Below, in pieces: positions 50,288-58,894 of a stretch of 64,000 nt of DNA (positions are counted from its first letter, which is position 1; each line of letters starts with the position of its first letter). Origin of the DNA: Myxococcota bacterium (GTDB lineage: Bacteria; Myxococcota_A; UBA9160; UBA4427); contig JAWKRT010000001.1 of NCBI GenBank assembly GCA_041389495.1, forward strand, positions 2,108,001-2,172,000, read 5' to 3'. The position numbers and the translations under genes were made by a program. Below the pieces are notes generated by a model that did no database searches, was not told the origin of the DNA, and saw only the letters and a list, made by a program, of their open reading frames with translations.

Positions 50288-52819
50288 GTGAGCGCAGCGA
50301 CGGATCGTTCGGCGTGGGCGCGTGTGTGGCGACCGGCGCCGGCGCTCGCGATCGCGATCGGCGCCTGCGCGGTCGTGCTCGCGGCGGCGGTGCTCGTCGC
50401 GCGCGAGCGCGGGCGCGCGCGCGAGCGCCTGCCGCAGGTCACGGGCGCGATCGCGATCGACGGGCTCGACGAGCCCGTCGAGGTGCAGCGCGACGCCGGC
50501 GGCGTCGCGCACGTCCTCGCGCGTTCGCGCCGCGACGCGTGGCGCGCGCTCGGCTTCGTCCACGCCCAGGACCGCCTCGGCCAGATGCTGTGGCTGCGCG
50601 CCGTGGCGCTCGGTCGCACGGCAGAGTGGATCGGCGAGGACGGCCTCCCGAGCGATCGCTTCGCGCGCACGGTGGGCTTCGCGTCCCTCGCGGCGGAGGC
50701 GACGGCGGCGCTCCCGAAGGCGACGCGCGACGTGCTCGACGCGTACGCGGAGGGCGCGACGGCGGGCATCGCGCGCGTGCGCGCGGGCGACGCCGGCCTG
50801 CCCGCGTCGCTCGACGCGCTCGGCGTCGCGCGCGCGGCACTCGAAGACTGGACGGCGGCCGACAGCGTCGCCGTCTTCAAGCTCCTCTGCTGGGGCGCCG
50901 GGCCGTCGATCGAGGCGCCCGCGGTGCTCGACGGCCTGACGCAGCGGCTCGGCGGCGTGGGTGCCCGTCCGTTCGAGCCGCAGGACGAGTCGCTTCCGGC
51001 CGTCACCGTGCCTTTCACGCCGCCCGCCGCCGTCCCCTCGACCACGGGGATCGTGCCCGGCGACGAGTCGGCGCCGCCCGCGCCGGCGGCCGACGCCTTC
51101 GTTCCGCGGCTCCTCGACGGCACGGCCTGGGTCGTATCGGGCGCGCACACGGCGAGCGGCAAGCCGCTCCTCGCCGCCGACTGGCAGGTCGCGCTCACGG
51201 CGCCCGCGCTCCTGCACCAGGCGCACCTCGAGGCGCCGGGCATGCGCATCGCGGGAGCGCTCGTGCCCGGCGTGCCGGTCGTCTGGCTCGGGCGGAGCGA
51301 GGCCCTCGCGTGGGCCGTGCTCCCGGCGCGCGCGGTGACGACGGGCTTCTTCGAGGAGACGCTGCGCGAGCGGAGCGCAGGCACGCTCTATCACGATGGC
51401 TACGCCTGGCGGCCCGCGGCGGAACGCGTCGAGGTGCTGCGCGTCCGCGAGCGCGGCGGCGCGTTTCGCGAGCAGGAGCTCCGCGTCCGGACGACGCGAC
51501 ACGGCCCGCTCGTCCACGAGCTCTTCTCCGGCGAGCACGCGCCGCTGTCGCTCGCCTGGACGGGCGCGGTCGAGGGCGACGGCCTCACGTCGCTGCTCGC
51601 GCTCGCGCGCGCCGGCGATGCCGCCGCGCTGCGCGAAGCGCTTCGCACGCATCACGAGCCGGTCGTCAGCGTGGCGTTCGCGGATGCGAGCGGGGGCGGG
51701 GGCTTCCAGGTCGCGGGCTGGCTGCCGCGCCGCGTGCTCCCGACCTCGATGCAGCCCGTTCCCGCGCGCCTGCGCACGTACGACTGGAGCGTGCGCATCC
51801 CGTTCGACGAGCTGCCCGCGCGCGCGCTCGCCGGATCGAGCCGCGGCTGGATCGCGGTCGCCGATGCGAGCCTCGTCGCCTCGGACGGCGGCGCCGCGGA
51901 CGCCGAGTGGCTGTGGCGCACGGGCGCGCGCGCCGCGCGGCTCGACCGCCTGCTCGGGCGCTTCGTCGCGCGCGGCCGCGTCGACCTGCGCGACCTCGCG
52001 AAGATCCAGGTCGACACGGTCTCGGCGAGCGGGCCCGCGCTGATCCGCTCGCTCGACGACCTCCTGCGCGGCGCGGTGCTCGCGCCCGAGGAGGACGAGA
52101 TGCTGGGCGTGCTGCGGGCCTGGGACGGCGACCTCGCGCCGACGAGCCGCGGCGCCGCCGTCTACGCCGTCTTCGTCGAGGAGATGACGTCGGCGCTCTT
52201 CGCCGACGCGATGACGCCGAGCCTCTTCGCCCGCTACTCCGCGCTGCCGAACGGCCGGATCCGCGGCGTCATGCGCGGGATCGTCGCCGCGGCGGCGCGC
52301 GACGGGAGCGCGGGCGCGCGCGCGGAGGGCGAGCCGCGGGCCGCCGGCTGGTCGGAGCCCGAGCGCGTGCGGCCGCTCGCGCGGAGGGCGCTGCGGCGGA
52401 CGTGGGCGCGGCTCGCCTGGCAGCTCGGCCCGAGCCGGGACCGCTGGGTGTGGGGACGCCTCCAGCAGGCGCGCTTCGCGCCGTTCGGCGCGGGCGCGCT
52501 CGGCGGCGAGGGGGCGGGTGGCTTCGACGTCCCGCGCCCGCTCGGCGGAGGTGAGGGTGCGCTCGTCGGCGCCGTGCACGACGCGCGCTTCCGCGTCGAG
52601 CGCGGCTCGACCTATCGGATGGCGGTCGATCTCGCGATCGACGACGAGATGCTGTCGTCGCTCGTGCCGGGCCAGATCGAGGCGAACGCGCCCGACCGCG
52701 GGCAGGCCGCCGCGATCGAGGCGTGGATCGCCGGTCGCGCCTCGGTGTTGCGCACGGCGCCCGGGCTCGAGGACGCGGCCGAGGACCGCGTGCTCGTGCT
52801 GGAGCCCGCGCCCCGGTGA
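50288..52819 (+). CDS. Penicillin-acylase-family protein lacking the canonical Ser nucleophile
   Basis: This is an Ntn-hydrolase relative of penicillin/aculeacin/AHL acylases. A single N-terminal membrane helix (about 18-38) precedes the alpha-like region (D-A-G-G-V-A-H-V-L-A, G-F-V-H-A-Q-D-R-L-G-Q-M). The segment that normally holds G-S-N-x-W, where Ser is the autocatalytic nucleophile, reads D-G-T-A-W (277-281), then V-S-G-A-H-T-A-S-G-K-P-L-L-A. The following N-D-P-H-L is A-D-W-Q-V. The Thr at 279 after a Gly might replace Ser with a one-residue shift, or the protein may be inactive; 843 residues is normal for the precursor. The GTG at 50288 is divergent from gap. It overlaps the Y-polymerase gene in GTGA. 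Confidence 0.85.
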   Translation: MSAATDRSAWARVWRPAPALAIAIGACAVVLAAAVLVARERGRARERLPQVTGAIAIDGLDEPVEVQRDAGGVAHVLARSRRDAWRALGFVHAQDRLGQMLWLRAVALGRTAEWIGEDGLPSDRFARTVGFASLAAEATAALPKATRDVLDAYAEGATAGIARVRAGDAGLPASLDALGVARAALEDWTAADSVAVFKLLCWGAGPSIEAPAVLDGLTQRLGGVGARPFEPQDESLPAVTVPFTPPAAVPSTTGIVPGDESAPPAPAADAFVPRLLDGTAWVVSGAHTASGKPLLAADWQVALTAPALLHQAHLEAPGMRIAGALVPGVPVVWLGRSEALAWAVLPARAVTTGFFEETLRERSAGTLYHDGYAWRPAAERVEVLRVRERGGAFREQELRVRTTRHGPLVHELFSGEHAPLSLAWTGAVEGDGLTSLLALARAGDAAALREALRTHHEPVVSVAFADASGGGGFQVAGWLPRRVLPTSMQPVPARLRTYDWSVRIPFDELPARALAGSSRGWIAVADASLVASDGGAADAEWLWRTGARAARLDRLLGRFVARGRVDLRDLAKIQVDTVSASGPALIRSLDDLLRGAVLAPEEDEMLGVLRAWDGDLAPTSRGAAVYAVFVEEMTSALFADAMTPSLFARYSALPNGRIRGVMRGIVAAAARDGSAGARAEGEPRAAGWSEPERVRPLARRALRRTWARLAWQLGPSRDRWVWGRLQQARFAPFGAGALGGEGAGGFDVPRPLGGGEGALVGAVHDARFRVERGSTYRMAVDLAIDDEMLSSLVPGQIEANAPDRGQAAAIEAWIAGRASVLRTAPGLEDAAEDRVLVLEPAPR

Positions 52820-53931
52820 ACGCGGGCGTGCGGGCGCTCGCGTACGTCGAGGTGCCGCGCTTCTACGCGCAGGTCGAGCGGCTCCGTCATCCCGATCTCG
52901 CCGCGCGCCCGCTCGTCGTCGGCGGCGACCCGCGCAAGCGCGGCCAGGTGCAGTCGGCGAGCGCGGACGCGCTCGCCGCGGGCGTCGCGATCGGCATGCC
53001 CATGCTCGAGGCGCTCGAGCGCTGCCCGCGCGCGCGCGCGCTGCGCACGGACATGAAGCACTACCGCGAGGTGGCGGGCCGCGTGCGCGCGCTGCTGCGC
53101 GACGAGCTCGGCGAGCTCGAGCCCGTCGGTCTCGAGGGCGCCTTCGCGGACGTCGGCCGCATCGGGCGCTCGCCGCGCGCGCTCGCCCTCGCACTGTGCG
53201 CGCGCGTCCGCGACGAGCTCGGCCTCGTCGCGCGCGCGGGCGTCGCGCCGGTCAAGTTCCTCGCCCGCGTCGCGGCGGAGCGCGCGGGCGACGGCGAGGT
53301 CGTCGAGGTCGCGGCCGGCGAGGAGGAACGCTTCCTCGCCCCGTTGCCCGTCGCCGCGCTCCCGGGCGTCGGTCCGCGCACGGTCGCCGCGCTGCGCGAC
53401 CTCGGCGTGAAGTGCGTCGGCGACCTGTCGCGCGTCGATCGCGCCGCGCTCGAGACCGCGCTCGGCAACCACGGCCTGCGCATCCTCGAGCTCGCGCGCG
53501 GCGACGATGGGCAGCCGCTGCGCGCCGCGCGCGCGCCGAGCACGCTCAGCCAGGAGTCGACGTTCGAGGAGCCGCAGGAAGACCTCGCGACGATCGAGGA
53601 TCGCGCGGCGCGGCTCGCGACGGGCCTCGCGGCGGCGCTCGCGCGGCAGGGGCTGCGCGCGCGCCGCGTCGCCGTGAAGCTGCGCTTCGCCGATCACGAG
53701 ACGGCGACGCGCTCCCGCACCGTCGACCCGCCGATCGCCTCCGCCGCGGAGCTCGCGGGCGCGGCGCGCTCGCTGCTCGCGCGCACGCACGCCGGCGCGC
53801 GGCCCGTGCGCACGGTCGGGCTCCACCTCGGCGCACTCGTCGGCGGCCGGCGCGACGACGGGCAGCTCGACCTGTTCGAGGCGCAGGGCGGCCCGGACCC
53901 GCGCGACGGAGGCCGTGCGGACGGGGCGTGA
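52816..53931 (+). CDS. Y-family DNA polymerase-like protein without catalytic acidic triad
   Basis: The overall length (371) and the sequence Y-V-E-V-P-R-F-Y-A-Q-V-E, V-V-G-G-D-P-R-K-R-G, A-I-G-M-P-M, the helix-hairpin L-P-G-V-G-P-R-T-V-A, and T-L-S-Q-E-S-T-F place it in the DinB/Pol IV group. The metal-binding residues differ: Glu12 stands where Asp8 is in DinB, and S-x-D-E-A is G-L-E-G-A (105-109), so the second Asp is Glu and the next Glu is Gly. A clamp-binding motif Q-L-D-L-F (350-354) is present. It may be an inactive accessory like ImuB, though much shorter. The GTG overlaps the acylase stop. Confidence 0.85.
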   Translation: MNAGVRALAYVEVPRFYAQVERLRHPDLAARPLVVGGDPRKRGQVQSASADALAAGVAIGMPMLEALERCPRARALRTDMKHYREVAGRVRALLRDELGELEPVGLEGAFADVGRIGRSPRALALALCARVRDELGLVARAGVAPVKFLARVAAERAGDGEVVEVAAGEEERFLAPLPVAALPGVGPRTVAALRDLGVKCVGDLSRVDRAALETALGNHGLRILELARGDDGQPLRAARAPSTLSQESTFEEPQEDLATIEDRAARLATGLAAALARQGLRARRVAVKLRFADHETATRSRTVDPPIASAAELAGAARSLLARTHAGARPVRTVGLHLGALVGGRRDDGQLDLFEAQGGPDPRDGGRADGA

Positions 53932-54018
53932 CGCCCGTTCGCGCGCAGATCGGCACCTCAAGCGACCGCGCCCGCTCACCGATGGCACGCGGGCGTTGTC
54001 TCCTCGAGGTGCCGCTCG

Positions 54019-54381
54019 TTGTCGTCGGATCGCCGCAAGTACCCGCGCATCGCCACCGACCAGGTGATCTCGTTCGCGATGCTCGACGACCGGGATCGCC
54101 TCGCCGTCGGGCGCGACCTCTCCACGGGCGGTATCCGCTTCGAGACCGTCGGGTGCGAGCTCGAGGTCGGCGAGACGCTGCGCGTCACGTTCAACGTCGA
54201 CGACGAGACCGTGGTCGCGGTCGGGCGCGTCGTCTGGGCGACCGACGTCGACGCCATCACGACCGACATCGGGCTCGAGTTCATCGACATCCATCCGCGA
54301 GGCCTCGAGCTGCTCCAGGCCGCGATCGAGGCGCACGACGAGGTCGAGGGCTCGGGCCAAACGCCGTTTCCGTCCGCTTGA
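54019..54381 (+). CDS. PilZ domain protein
   Basis: This is a 120-residue stand-alone PilZ domain, a cyclic-di-GMP receptor. The binding motifs are visible: R-R-K-Y-P-R near the start (R-x-x-x-R) and D-L-S-T-G-G-I-R (D-x-S-x-x-G). A hydrophobic beta-barrel core follows, with V-G-R-V-V-W and G-L-E-F-I-D. The start is TTG at 54019 with GAGG about nine bases upstream; no ATG or GTG is in frame. The position at the head of an exopolysaccharide block suggests cyclic-di-GMP control of polymer synthesis (inference). Confidence 0.87.
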   Translation: MSSDRRKYPRIATDQVISFAMLDDRDRLAVGRDLSTGGIRFETVGCELEVGETLRVTFNVDDETVVAVGRVVWATDVDAITTDIGLEFIDIHPRGLELLQAAIEAHDEVEGSGQTPFPSA

Positions 54382-54411
54382 CACCCGAGGCCCGAGTGCG
54401 ACCGTCCGGCG

Positions 54412-55644
54412 GTGGCCGACTTCCACCAGACCGGCGTCATCTCCACCCTCCACCGCCTCGGGCCTCCGAACCTGCGGCGCCTCGAGCGCGAGCTGCTCGC
54501 CTACAGCGACGAGCGTCCGATCGCGCTCGTGCTCCCCTGCCTCTACACCGAGCTGCACGGCCCCGCGCTGAAGGGCATCGTCGAGACGCTCGAAGGCGTT
54601 CCCTACCTGCGGCAGGTGGTGGTGAGCCTCTCGGGTGCGGCCTCGGCCGAGCAGTACGCGGAGATGCGGCGGCTGTTCGCGCGCGTGCCGACGCTCGCCG
54701 GCACGCCCCCGACCATCGTGTGGAACCAGGGCCCGCGCGTCGCCGCGCTGCTCGCGCGCCTTCGAGAGGAGGGCCTCGAGCCCGGCGACGACGGCAAGGG
54801 GAGGGCGACCTGGCTCGCCTACGGCTACGTGCTCGCGACGCACGCCGCGCGCGTCGTCGCCGTCCACGACTGCGACATCCTCGACTACCGCGCCGAGATG
54901 CTCGCGCGCCTCGTCTACCCGACCGCGAATCCGAACCTCAGCTACGAGTTCGCGAAGGGCTACTACGGCCGCGTCACCGACCAGCTCCACGGGCGCGTGA
55001 CGCGCCTGTTCATGACGCCGCTCCTGCGCGCGCTGAAGAGCGTGCTCGGCGCGCAGCCGCTGCTCGAGTACCTCGACTCGTTCCGCTACCCGCTCGCCGG
55101 CGAGTGCGCGATGACCACCGACCTCGCGCGCGTGAACCGCATCCCGGCCGACTGGGGGCTCGAGGTGGGTGTGCTGGCCGAGGTCTACCGCAACTGCTCG
55201 GTCAAGCGCGTCTGCCAGGTCGACATCGTCGACAACTACGACCACAAGCACCAGGACCTCTCGGAGGACGACGCGACGCGCGGCCTGCACCGCATGGTGC
55301 GCGACATCGCCGCGTCGCTGATCCGCAACCTCGCGAGCTACGGCATCGAGTTCGACGCGGGCTTCCTCAACACCACGATCGCGGCCTACGTGCGCACCGC
55401 GCAGGACGCGATCGCGCGCTACAGCGACGACGCGGCGCTCAACGGCCTCCGCTTCGACCGCCACGCGGAGGAGGTCGCGGTCGAGACGTTCTCGCGCGCG
55501 CTGCGCGCGGCCGGCCTCGACTTCGTGCGCGATCCGATGGGCGGGCCGCAGATCCCGAACTGGAGCCGGGTCGTGGCCGCGCTGCCGGGCTTCCTCGACG
55601 AGCTGCGCTGCGCGGTCGACCTCGACGCGCGCGACGCTTGCTAG
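54412..55644 (+). CDS. Glycosyltransferase family 2-like, glucosylglycerate synthase type
   Basis: The 410-residue cytosolic protein begins A-D-F-H-Q-T-G-V-I-S-T-L-H-R-L-G and has V-L-P-C-L-Y-T-E-L, a D-x-D motif in V-H-D-C-D-I-L-D, and R-Y-P-L-A-G-E-C-A with G-L-E-V-G-V-L-A-E. This matches glucosyl-3-phosphoglycerate or mannosylglycerate-type synthases; I cannot choose between sugar donors. Such enzymes make compatible solutes, but within this block a role in polymer or lipid glycosylation is also possible. The GTG at 54412 lies 30 bases after PilZ. Its TAG overlaps the next gene. Confidence 0.8.
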   Translation: MADFHQTGVISTLHRLGPPNLRRLERELLAYSDERPIALVLPCLYTELHGPALKGIVETLEGVPYLRQVVVSLSGAASAEQYAEMRRLFARVPTLAGTPPTIVWNQGPRVAALLARLREEGLEPGDDGKGRATWLAYGYVLATHAARVVAVHDCDILDYRAEMLARLVYPTANPNLSYEFAKGYYGRVTDQLHGRVTRLFMTPLLRALKSVLGAQPLLEYLDSFRYPLAGECAMTTDLARVNRIPADWGLEVGVLAEVYRNCSVKRVCQVDIVDNYDHKHQDLSEDDATRGLHRMVRDIAASLIRNLASYGIEFDAGFLNTTIAAYVRTAQDAIARYSDDAALNGLRFDRHAEEVAVETFSRALRAAGLDFVRDPMGGPQIPNWSRVVAALPGFLDELRCAVDLDARDAC

Positions 55645-57392
55645 GCGCGGCGCGCGACGCGTCCGCGCGGCGCGGCGCGCTCGGGCTCGCGGCGCTCGTC
55701 GCGCTCGCGGCCGTCGTGCGCATCGTCGCGTGGGCGCGCAGCGGCGCGATCTTCGACGACGGCCCGGTCTTCCTCTACCTCGCGCAGGCCCTCCTCGACG
55801 GCGATGTCGGCGCCGTGCTGCGACACCCCTATCACCCTGGCTATCCGGCCGCGGTCGCGGCGGTGTACGCGAGCGGCGTCGCGCCGTCGCTCGAGGTGGC
55901 CGGCGTCGCCGTGTCGATCGCCGCGGGCGCGCTGGCGGTCGCGCTGCTCTTCGTGTTCGTGCGCGACACGTTCGACGAGGGGGCGGCGTGGATCGCGGCC
56001 GCGCTCCTCGCCCTCCACCCGCCGAGCGTCGAGTTCTCGAGCGACGTGCAGAGCGACGCCCTCTACGCGGCGCTCTTCCTCGCGAGCGCCGTCGCCGCGT
56101 GGCGCGGGCTGCGCGACGCGCGCATCGGCTGGGCGGCGGCGGCGGGCGCGCTGGCGGGCGGCGCGTACCTCGTGCGGCCGGAGGGGCTCGGGATCGCGCT
56201 CGCCGGCATCGCGGGGGGCGCGTGGCTCGGGCTCGTCGGGAGCTGGGGGCGGCGCGGCGCGCTCGCGTGGTGCGCGGCGTTCGCGGTCGCGGCGGCGGCG
56301 GTCGCCGGGCCCTACGCCGCCGCGCTCCGGGCGCAGGGCGGCGGGCTCGCGCTCACCCAGAAGAAGTCGCTGACCGCGCTCGTCGGGATCGACATTCCGG
56401 CGTTCGACGCGGCTGCCGGAGGCTCCGCGGAGCCGGTCGCGTCGCCGTCGGCGCCGCCGGCGCCGCCGGCGCCCGCCGGCGCGGTCGCGGCGCGCGCGAT
56501 TCCGAGCAACGGTCCGCTGCCGGGCTCCGAGCTCGCCGCCCTCGCGGCCGAGCCCGCGCCGCCCGCGTCGCGCATCGGCGAGGGCCTCTACGAGCTCGGG
56601 ACGGCCGCGCTCTCGGCCCTGCGCGTCGAGATCGCGAGCTTCCTGCTCGTCGGGCTGCTCGTCGCGCGGGGGCGCCCGGGGCGGCGCGCGCTGTTCGTCG
56701 GCGCGGCGGTCGCGCTCTACACGGTCGTGCTGTTCGGGCTCGGCGCGAGCGCCGGCTACGTGAGCAGTCGCCACGCGCTGCCGCCGCTGCTTCTCGCCTT
56801 CGGCTACCTCGCCGTCGGCGGCCGCGCGCTCGGCGCGGCGACCCTGTTCGGGCTCGCGCGGGCCGCGGGCCGCGGGCCGGTCGCGCCCGGACGCGCCCGC
56901 GCGGCGGGCGCGCTCGCGGCCGTCGCGGTGGCGGCGGCGTTCTTCGTTCCGCGCGACCTCGGCCCGCGCCGCACCGATCGCGTCGCGGAGCGCGAGGCCG
57001 CGGAGTGGCTCGCCGAGACCGTCGGCAGCCCGGTCCCGCCGGTCGCGTCGCGCCGCCTTCGCGACGCGTGGTACGCGCGCGCCCGCTTCGTTCCGATTCC
57101 GGTCGAGGGCTATGCTGGCGCGTCGCTGCTCGAGCACCTCCGGCGCAGCGGGGCGCGCTACGCGGTCATCGATGCCGCGCGCGTCGACGACCACGCGGGG
57201 CTGCGCGAGGCGATCGCGCTCGGCATGCAACGGCTCCACGTCGCCCGCGCGCACGGGCGCGAGGCCTGGGTCCTGGCGATCGCCGAGCCACCGCGCGCCG
57301 TCGCGGTCGGCGCGGACGGATTGGACGGATTGGACGGAGTGGACGGAGCGGGCGCGGAAGAGGGGCGGCCGAGTGCTCTATCGGCACAGTGA
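55638..57392 (+). CDS. Membrane glycosyltransferase of the GT39/ArnT-like group
   Basis: This is a polytopic membrane protein of about 584 residues with at least eight hydrophobic segments. The first loop has I-F-D-D-G-P-V-F-L-Y-L-A-Q and R-H-P-Y-H-P-G-Y-P-A-A-V, the acidic and H-P-x-x-P pattern of polyprenyl-phosphate-sugar-dependent glycosyltransferases. A large periplasmic loop with a Pro/Ala low-complexity run lies at about 240-300, and a soluble C-terminal domain follows. The TTG start at 55638 overlaps the previous stop. The C-terminus ends in a D-G-L repeat from a DNA tandem repeat. It overlaps the following gene by 20 bases. Donor and acceptor are unknown. Confidence 0.82.
   Translation: MLGAARDASARRGALGLAALVALAAVVRIVAWARSGAIFDDGPVFLYLAQALLDGDVGAVLRHPYHPGYPAAVAAVYASGVAPSLEVAGVAVSIAAGALAVALLFVFVRDTFDEGAAWIAAALLALHPPSVEFSSDVQSDALYAALFLASAVAAWRGLRDARIGWAAAAGALAGGAYLVRPEGLGIALAGIAGGAWLGLVGSWGRRGALAWCAAFAVAAAAVAGPYAAALRAQGGGLALTQKKSLTALVGIDIPAFDAAAGGSAEPVASPSAPPAPPAPAGAVAARAIPSNGPLPGSELAALAAEPAPPASRIGEGLYELGTAALSALRVEIASFLLVGLLVARGRPGRRALFVGAAVALYTVVLFGLGASAGYVSSRHALPPLLLAFGYLAVGGRALGAATLFGLARAAGRGPVAPGRARAAGALAAVAVAAAFFVPRDLGPRRTDRVAEREAAEWLAETVGSPVPPVASRRLRDAWYARARFVPIPVEGYAGASLLEHLRRSGARYAVIDAARVDDHAGLREAIALGMQRLHVARAHGREAWVLAIAEPPRAVAVGADGLDGLDGVDGAGAEEGRPSALSAQ
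57312..57347 (+). repeat. Four 9-base tandem units in a coding region
   Basis: Units GCGGACGGA, TTGGACGGA twice and GTGGACGGA follow one another in frame and encode repeated (A/L/V)-D-G triplets at the end of the GT39-like protein. They are clean enough to look like recent slippage. Confidence 0.85.
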
Positions 57393-58773
57393 GATCTTCC
57401 GGTCGCTGCTCGTCGCGGCCGACCTCGCGCTCGTCGCGGCCGCCTGGCTCGGCGCCTACGCGCTGCGCTTCCACGGCCCCATCGATGCGCCGCTCGGCGT
57501 TCCCGACCCGATGCTGTACGTGCGTCCGCTCGCCGTGATCCTGCCGCTGTGGGGGGTGCTGTTCCGCGCGCGCGGGCTCTACGAGCCGCACCGCACGAGC
57601 TCGATGTGGAGCGAGGCCGCGGCCATCGTGCGCGCCACCGCGACGGGCCTCGTCGCGCTGCTGGCGCTGTCGTTCTTCGTGCGGTCACACTCCTACTCGC
57701 GCGGCGTCGTCGTCGGCTTCGCGCTGCTCGCACCGGCGGGCGTGATCGCGCTGCGCACCGCGCTGCGCGTCGCGCTGCGCGCGGCGCGCCGCCGCGGCTA
57801 CAACCTGCGGTTCGCGGTCGTCGTCGGCGGCGTCGACCTCGCGCGCGAGGTGATCGAGCGCATCCACTCGCACCCGGAGGCGGGCCTGCGCGTCGTGGGC
57901 GTGCTGTCGAACGAGGCGGCCGGACGGCGCGCCGACCTCGCGGGCGTGCCCGTCGTCGGAGGCTATGCCGCGCTCAAGCCGCTGCTGCGCAGCGAGCGCA
58001 TCGATCAGGTCTGGGTCGCCATTCCGCGCTCCGAGGTCGGCGCGCTCGACAAGGTCATCGGCGACCTCGACGACGAGATCGCGAGCGTGAAGATCGTGCC
58101 CGACCTGCTCCACGTGATGTCGGTGCGCAGCTCCGTCGAGGACCTCGGCGGCATTCCGATCATCCACCTGCGCGACACGCCGCTCGTCGGCTGGGCGGCC
58201 GTGCGCAAACGGGCGTTCGACCTCGTCCTGGGCGGCGCGGCGCTCGCCATCGCCGCGCCCGCGATCGCCGCGATCTCGCTCGCGGTGTGGGCGACGAGCG
58301 GCCGGCCCGTCTTCTACTCGCAGCTCCGCATGGGCCTCGACGGGCGCGTCTTCCGCATGTGGAAGCTGCGCACGATGGTGCGCGACGCCGAGCGCGAGAC
58401 CGGGCCCGTGTGGGCGACCGAGGACGACGCGCGTCGCACTGCGCTCGGGAGCTGGCTGCGGCGCACGAGCCTCGACGAGCTCCCGCAGCTGTGGAACGTC
58501 GTGCGCGGCGACATGAGCCTGGTCGGCCCGCGGCCCGAGCGGCTCGCGTTCATCGAGGAGTTCCGCCGCGAGGTGCCGGGCTACATGCTCCGCCACAAGG
58601 TGAAGGCCGGGCTCACGGGCTGGGCGCAGGTGCACGGGTGGCGCGGCAACACGTCGCTCCACGAGCGCATCGAGCACGACCTCTACTACATCCAGAACTG
58701 GTCGCTCGAGCTCGACGTGCGCATCCTGCTGCTCACGCTCGTGCGCGCGTCGTCGCAGCGCAACGCCTACTGA
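57373..58773 (+). CDS. Exopolysaccharide polyprenyl glycosylphosphotransferase
   Basis: This membrane enzyme starts EPS repeat units by moving a sugar-phosphate to undecaprenyl phosphate (WcaJ/EpsB type). The N-terminal half has four to five membrane helices and a CoA-binding-like Rossmann domain (F-A-V-V-V-G-G-V-D-L-A-R-E-V). The C-terminal catalytic half has K-R-A-F-D-L-V-L-G-G-A, M-W-K-L-R-T-M, S-L-D-E-L-P-Q-L-W-N-V, G-D-M-S-L-V-G-P-R-P-E-R and K-A-G-L-T-G-W-A-Q-V-H-G-W-R-G. The 466-residue length is normal. The GTG at 57373 lies 20 bases inside the previous gene. Together with the PEP-CTERM gene downstream it marks an EPS locus. Confidence 0.95.
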   Translation: MLYRHSEIFRSLLVAADLALVAAAWLGAYALRFHGPIDAPLGVPDPMLYVRPLAVILPLWGVLFRARGLYEPHRTSSMWSEAAAIVRATATGLVALLALSFFVRSHSYSRGVVVGFALLAPAGVIALRTALRVALRAARRRGYNLRFAVVVGGVDLAREVIERIHSHPEAGLRVVGVLSNEAAGRRADLAGVPVVGGYAALKPLLRSERIDQVWVAIPRSEVGALDKVIGDLDDEIASVKIVPDLLHVMSVRSSVEDLGGIPIIHLRDTPLVGWAAVRKRAFDLVLGGAALAIAAPAIAAISLAVWATSGRPVFYSQLRMGLDGRVFRMWKLRTMVRDAERETGPVWATEDDARRTALGSWLRRTSLDELPQLWNVVRGDMSLVGPRPERLAFIEEFRREVPGYMLRHKVKAGLTGWAQVHGWRGNTSLHERIEHDLYYIQNWSLELDVRILLLTLVRASSQRNAY

Positions 58774-58894
58774 GCGCAGGTCGCGCGCAGCGGCCGCGCA
58801 CGCGGCGTGCGGCGCCTCGGCCGTCTTTCGAAATCGTGAAGATTCCCGTTACCTCGCCCGTGCGCGCGGCACTTCCTCCGCAGAGGTGCGCGAC

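Noticed and set aside
52518..57392. One very long plus-strand frame
   Set aside because: Only the last part (from 55638) encodes a recognisable membrane protein; the rest lies out of frame over the polymerase, PilZ and glycosyltransferase genes.
58867..58882. A second sigma-54-like element before the PEP-CTERM gene at 58895
   Set aside because: Spacing is right, but the -12 half is poor and the implied transcription start would remove the ribosome binding site.
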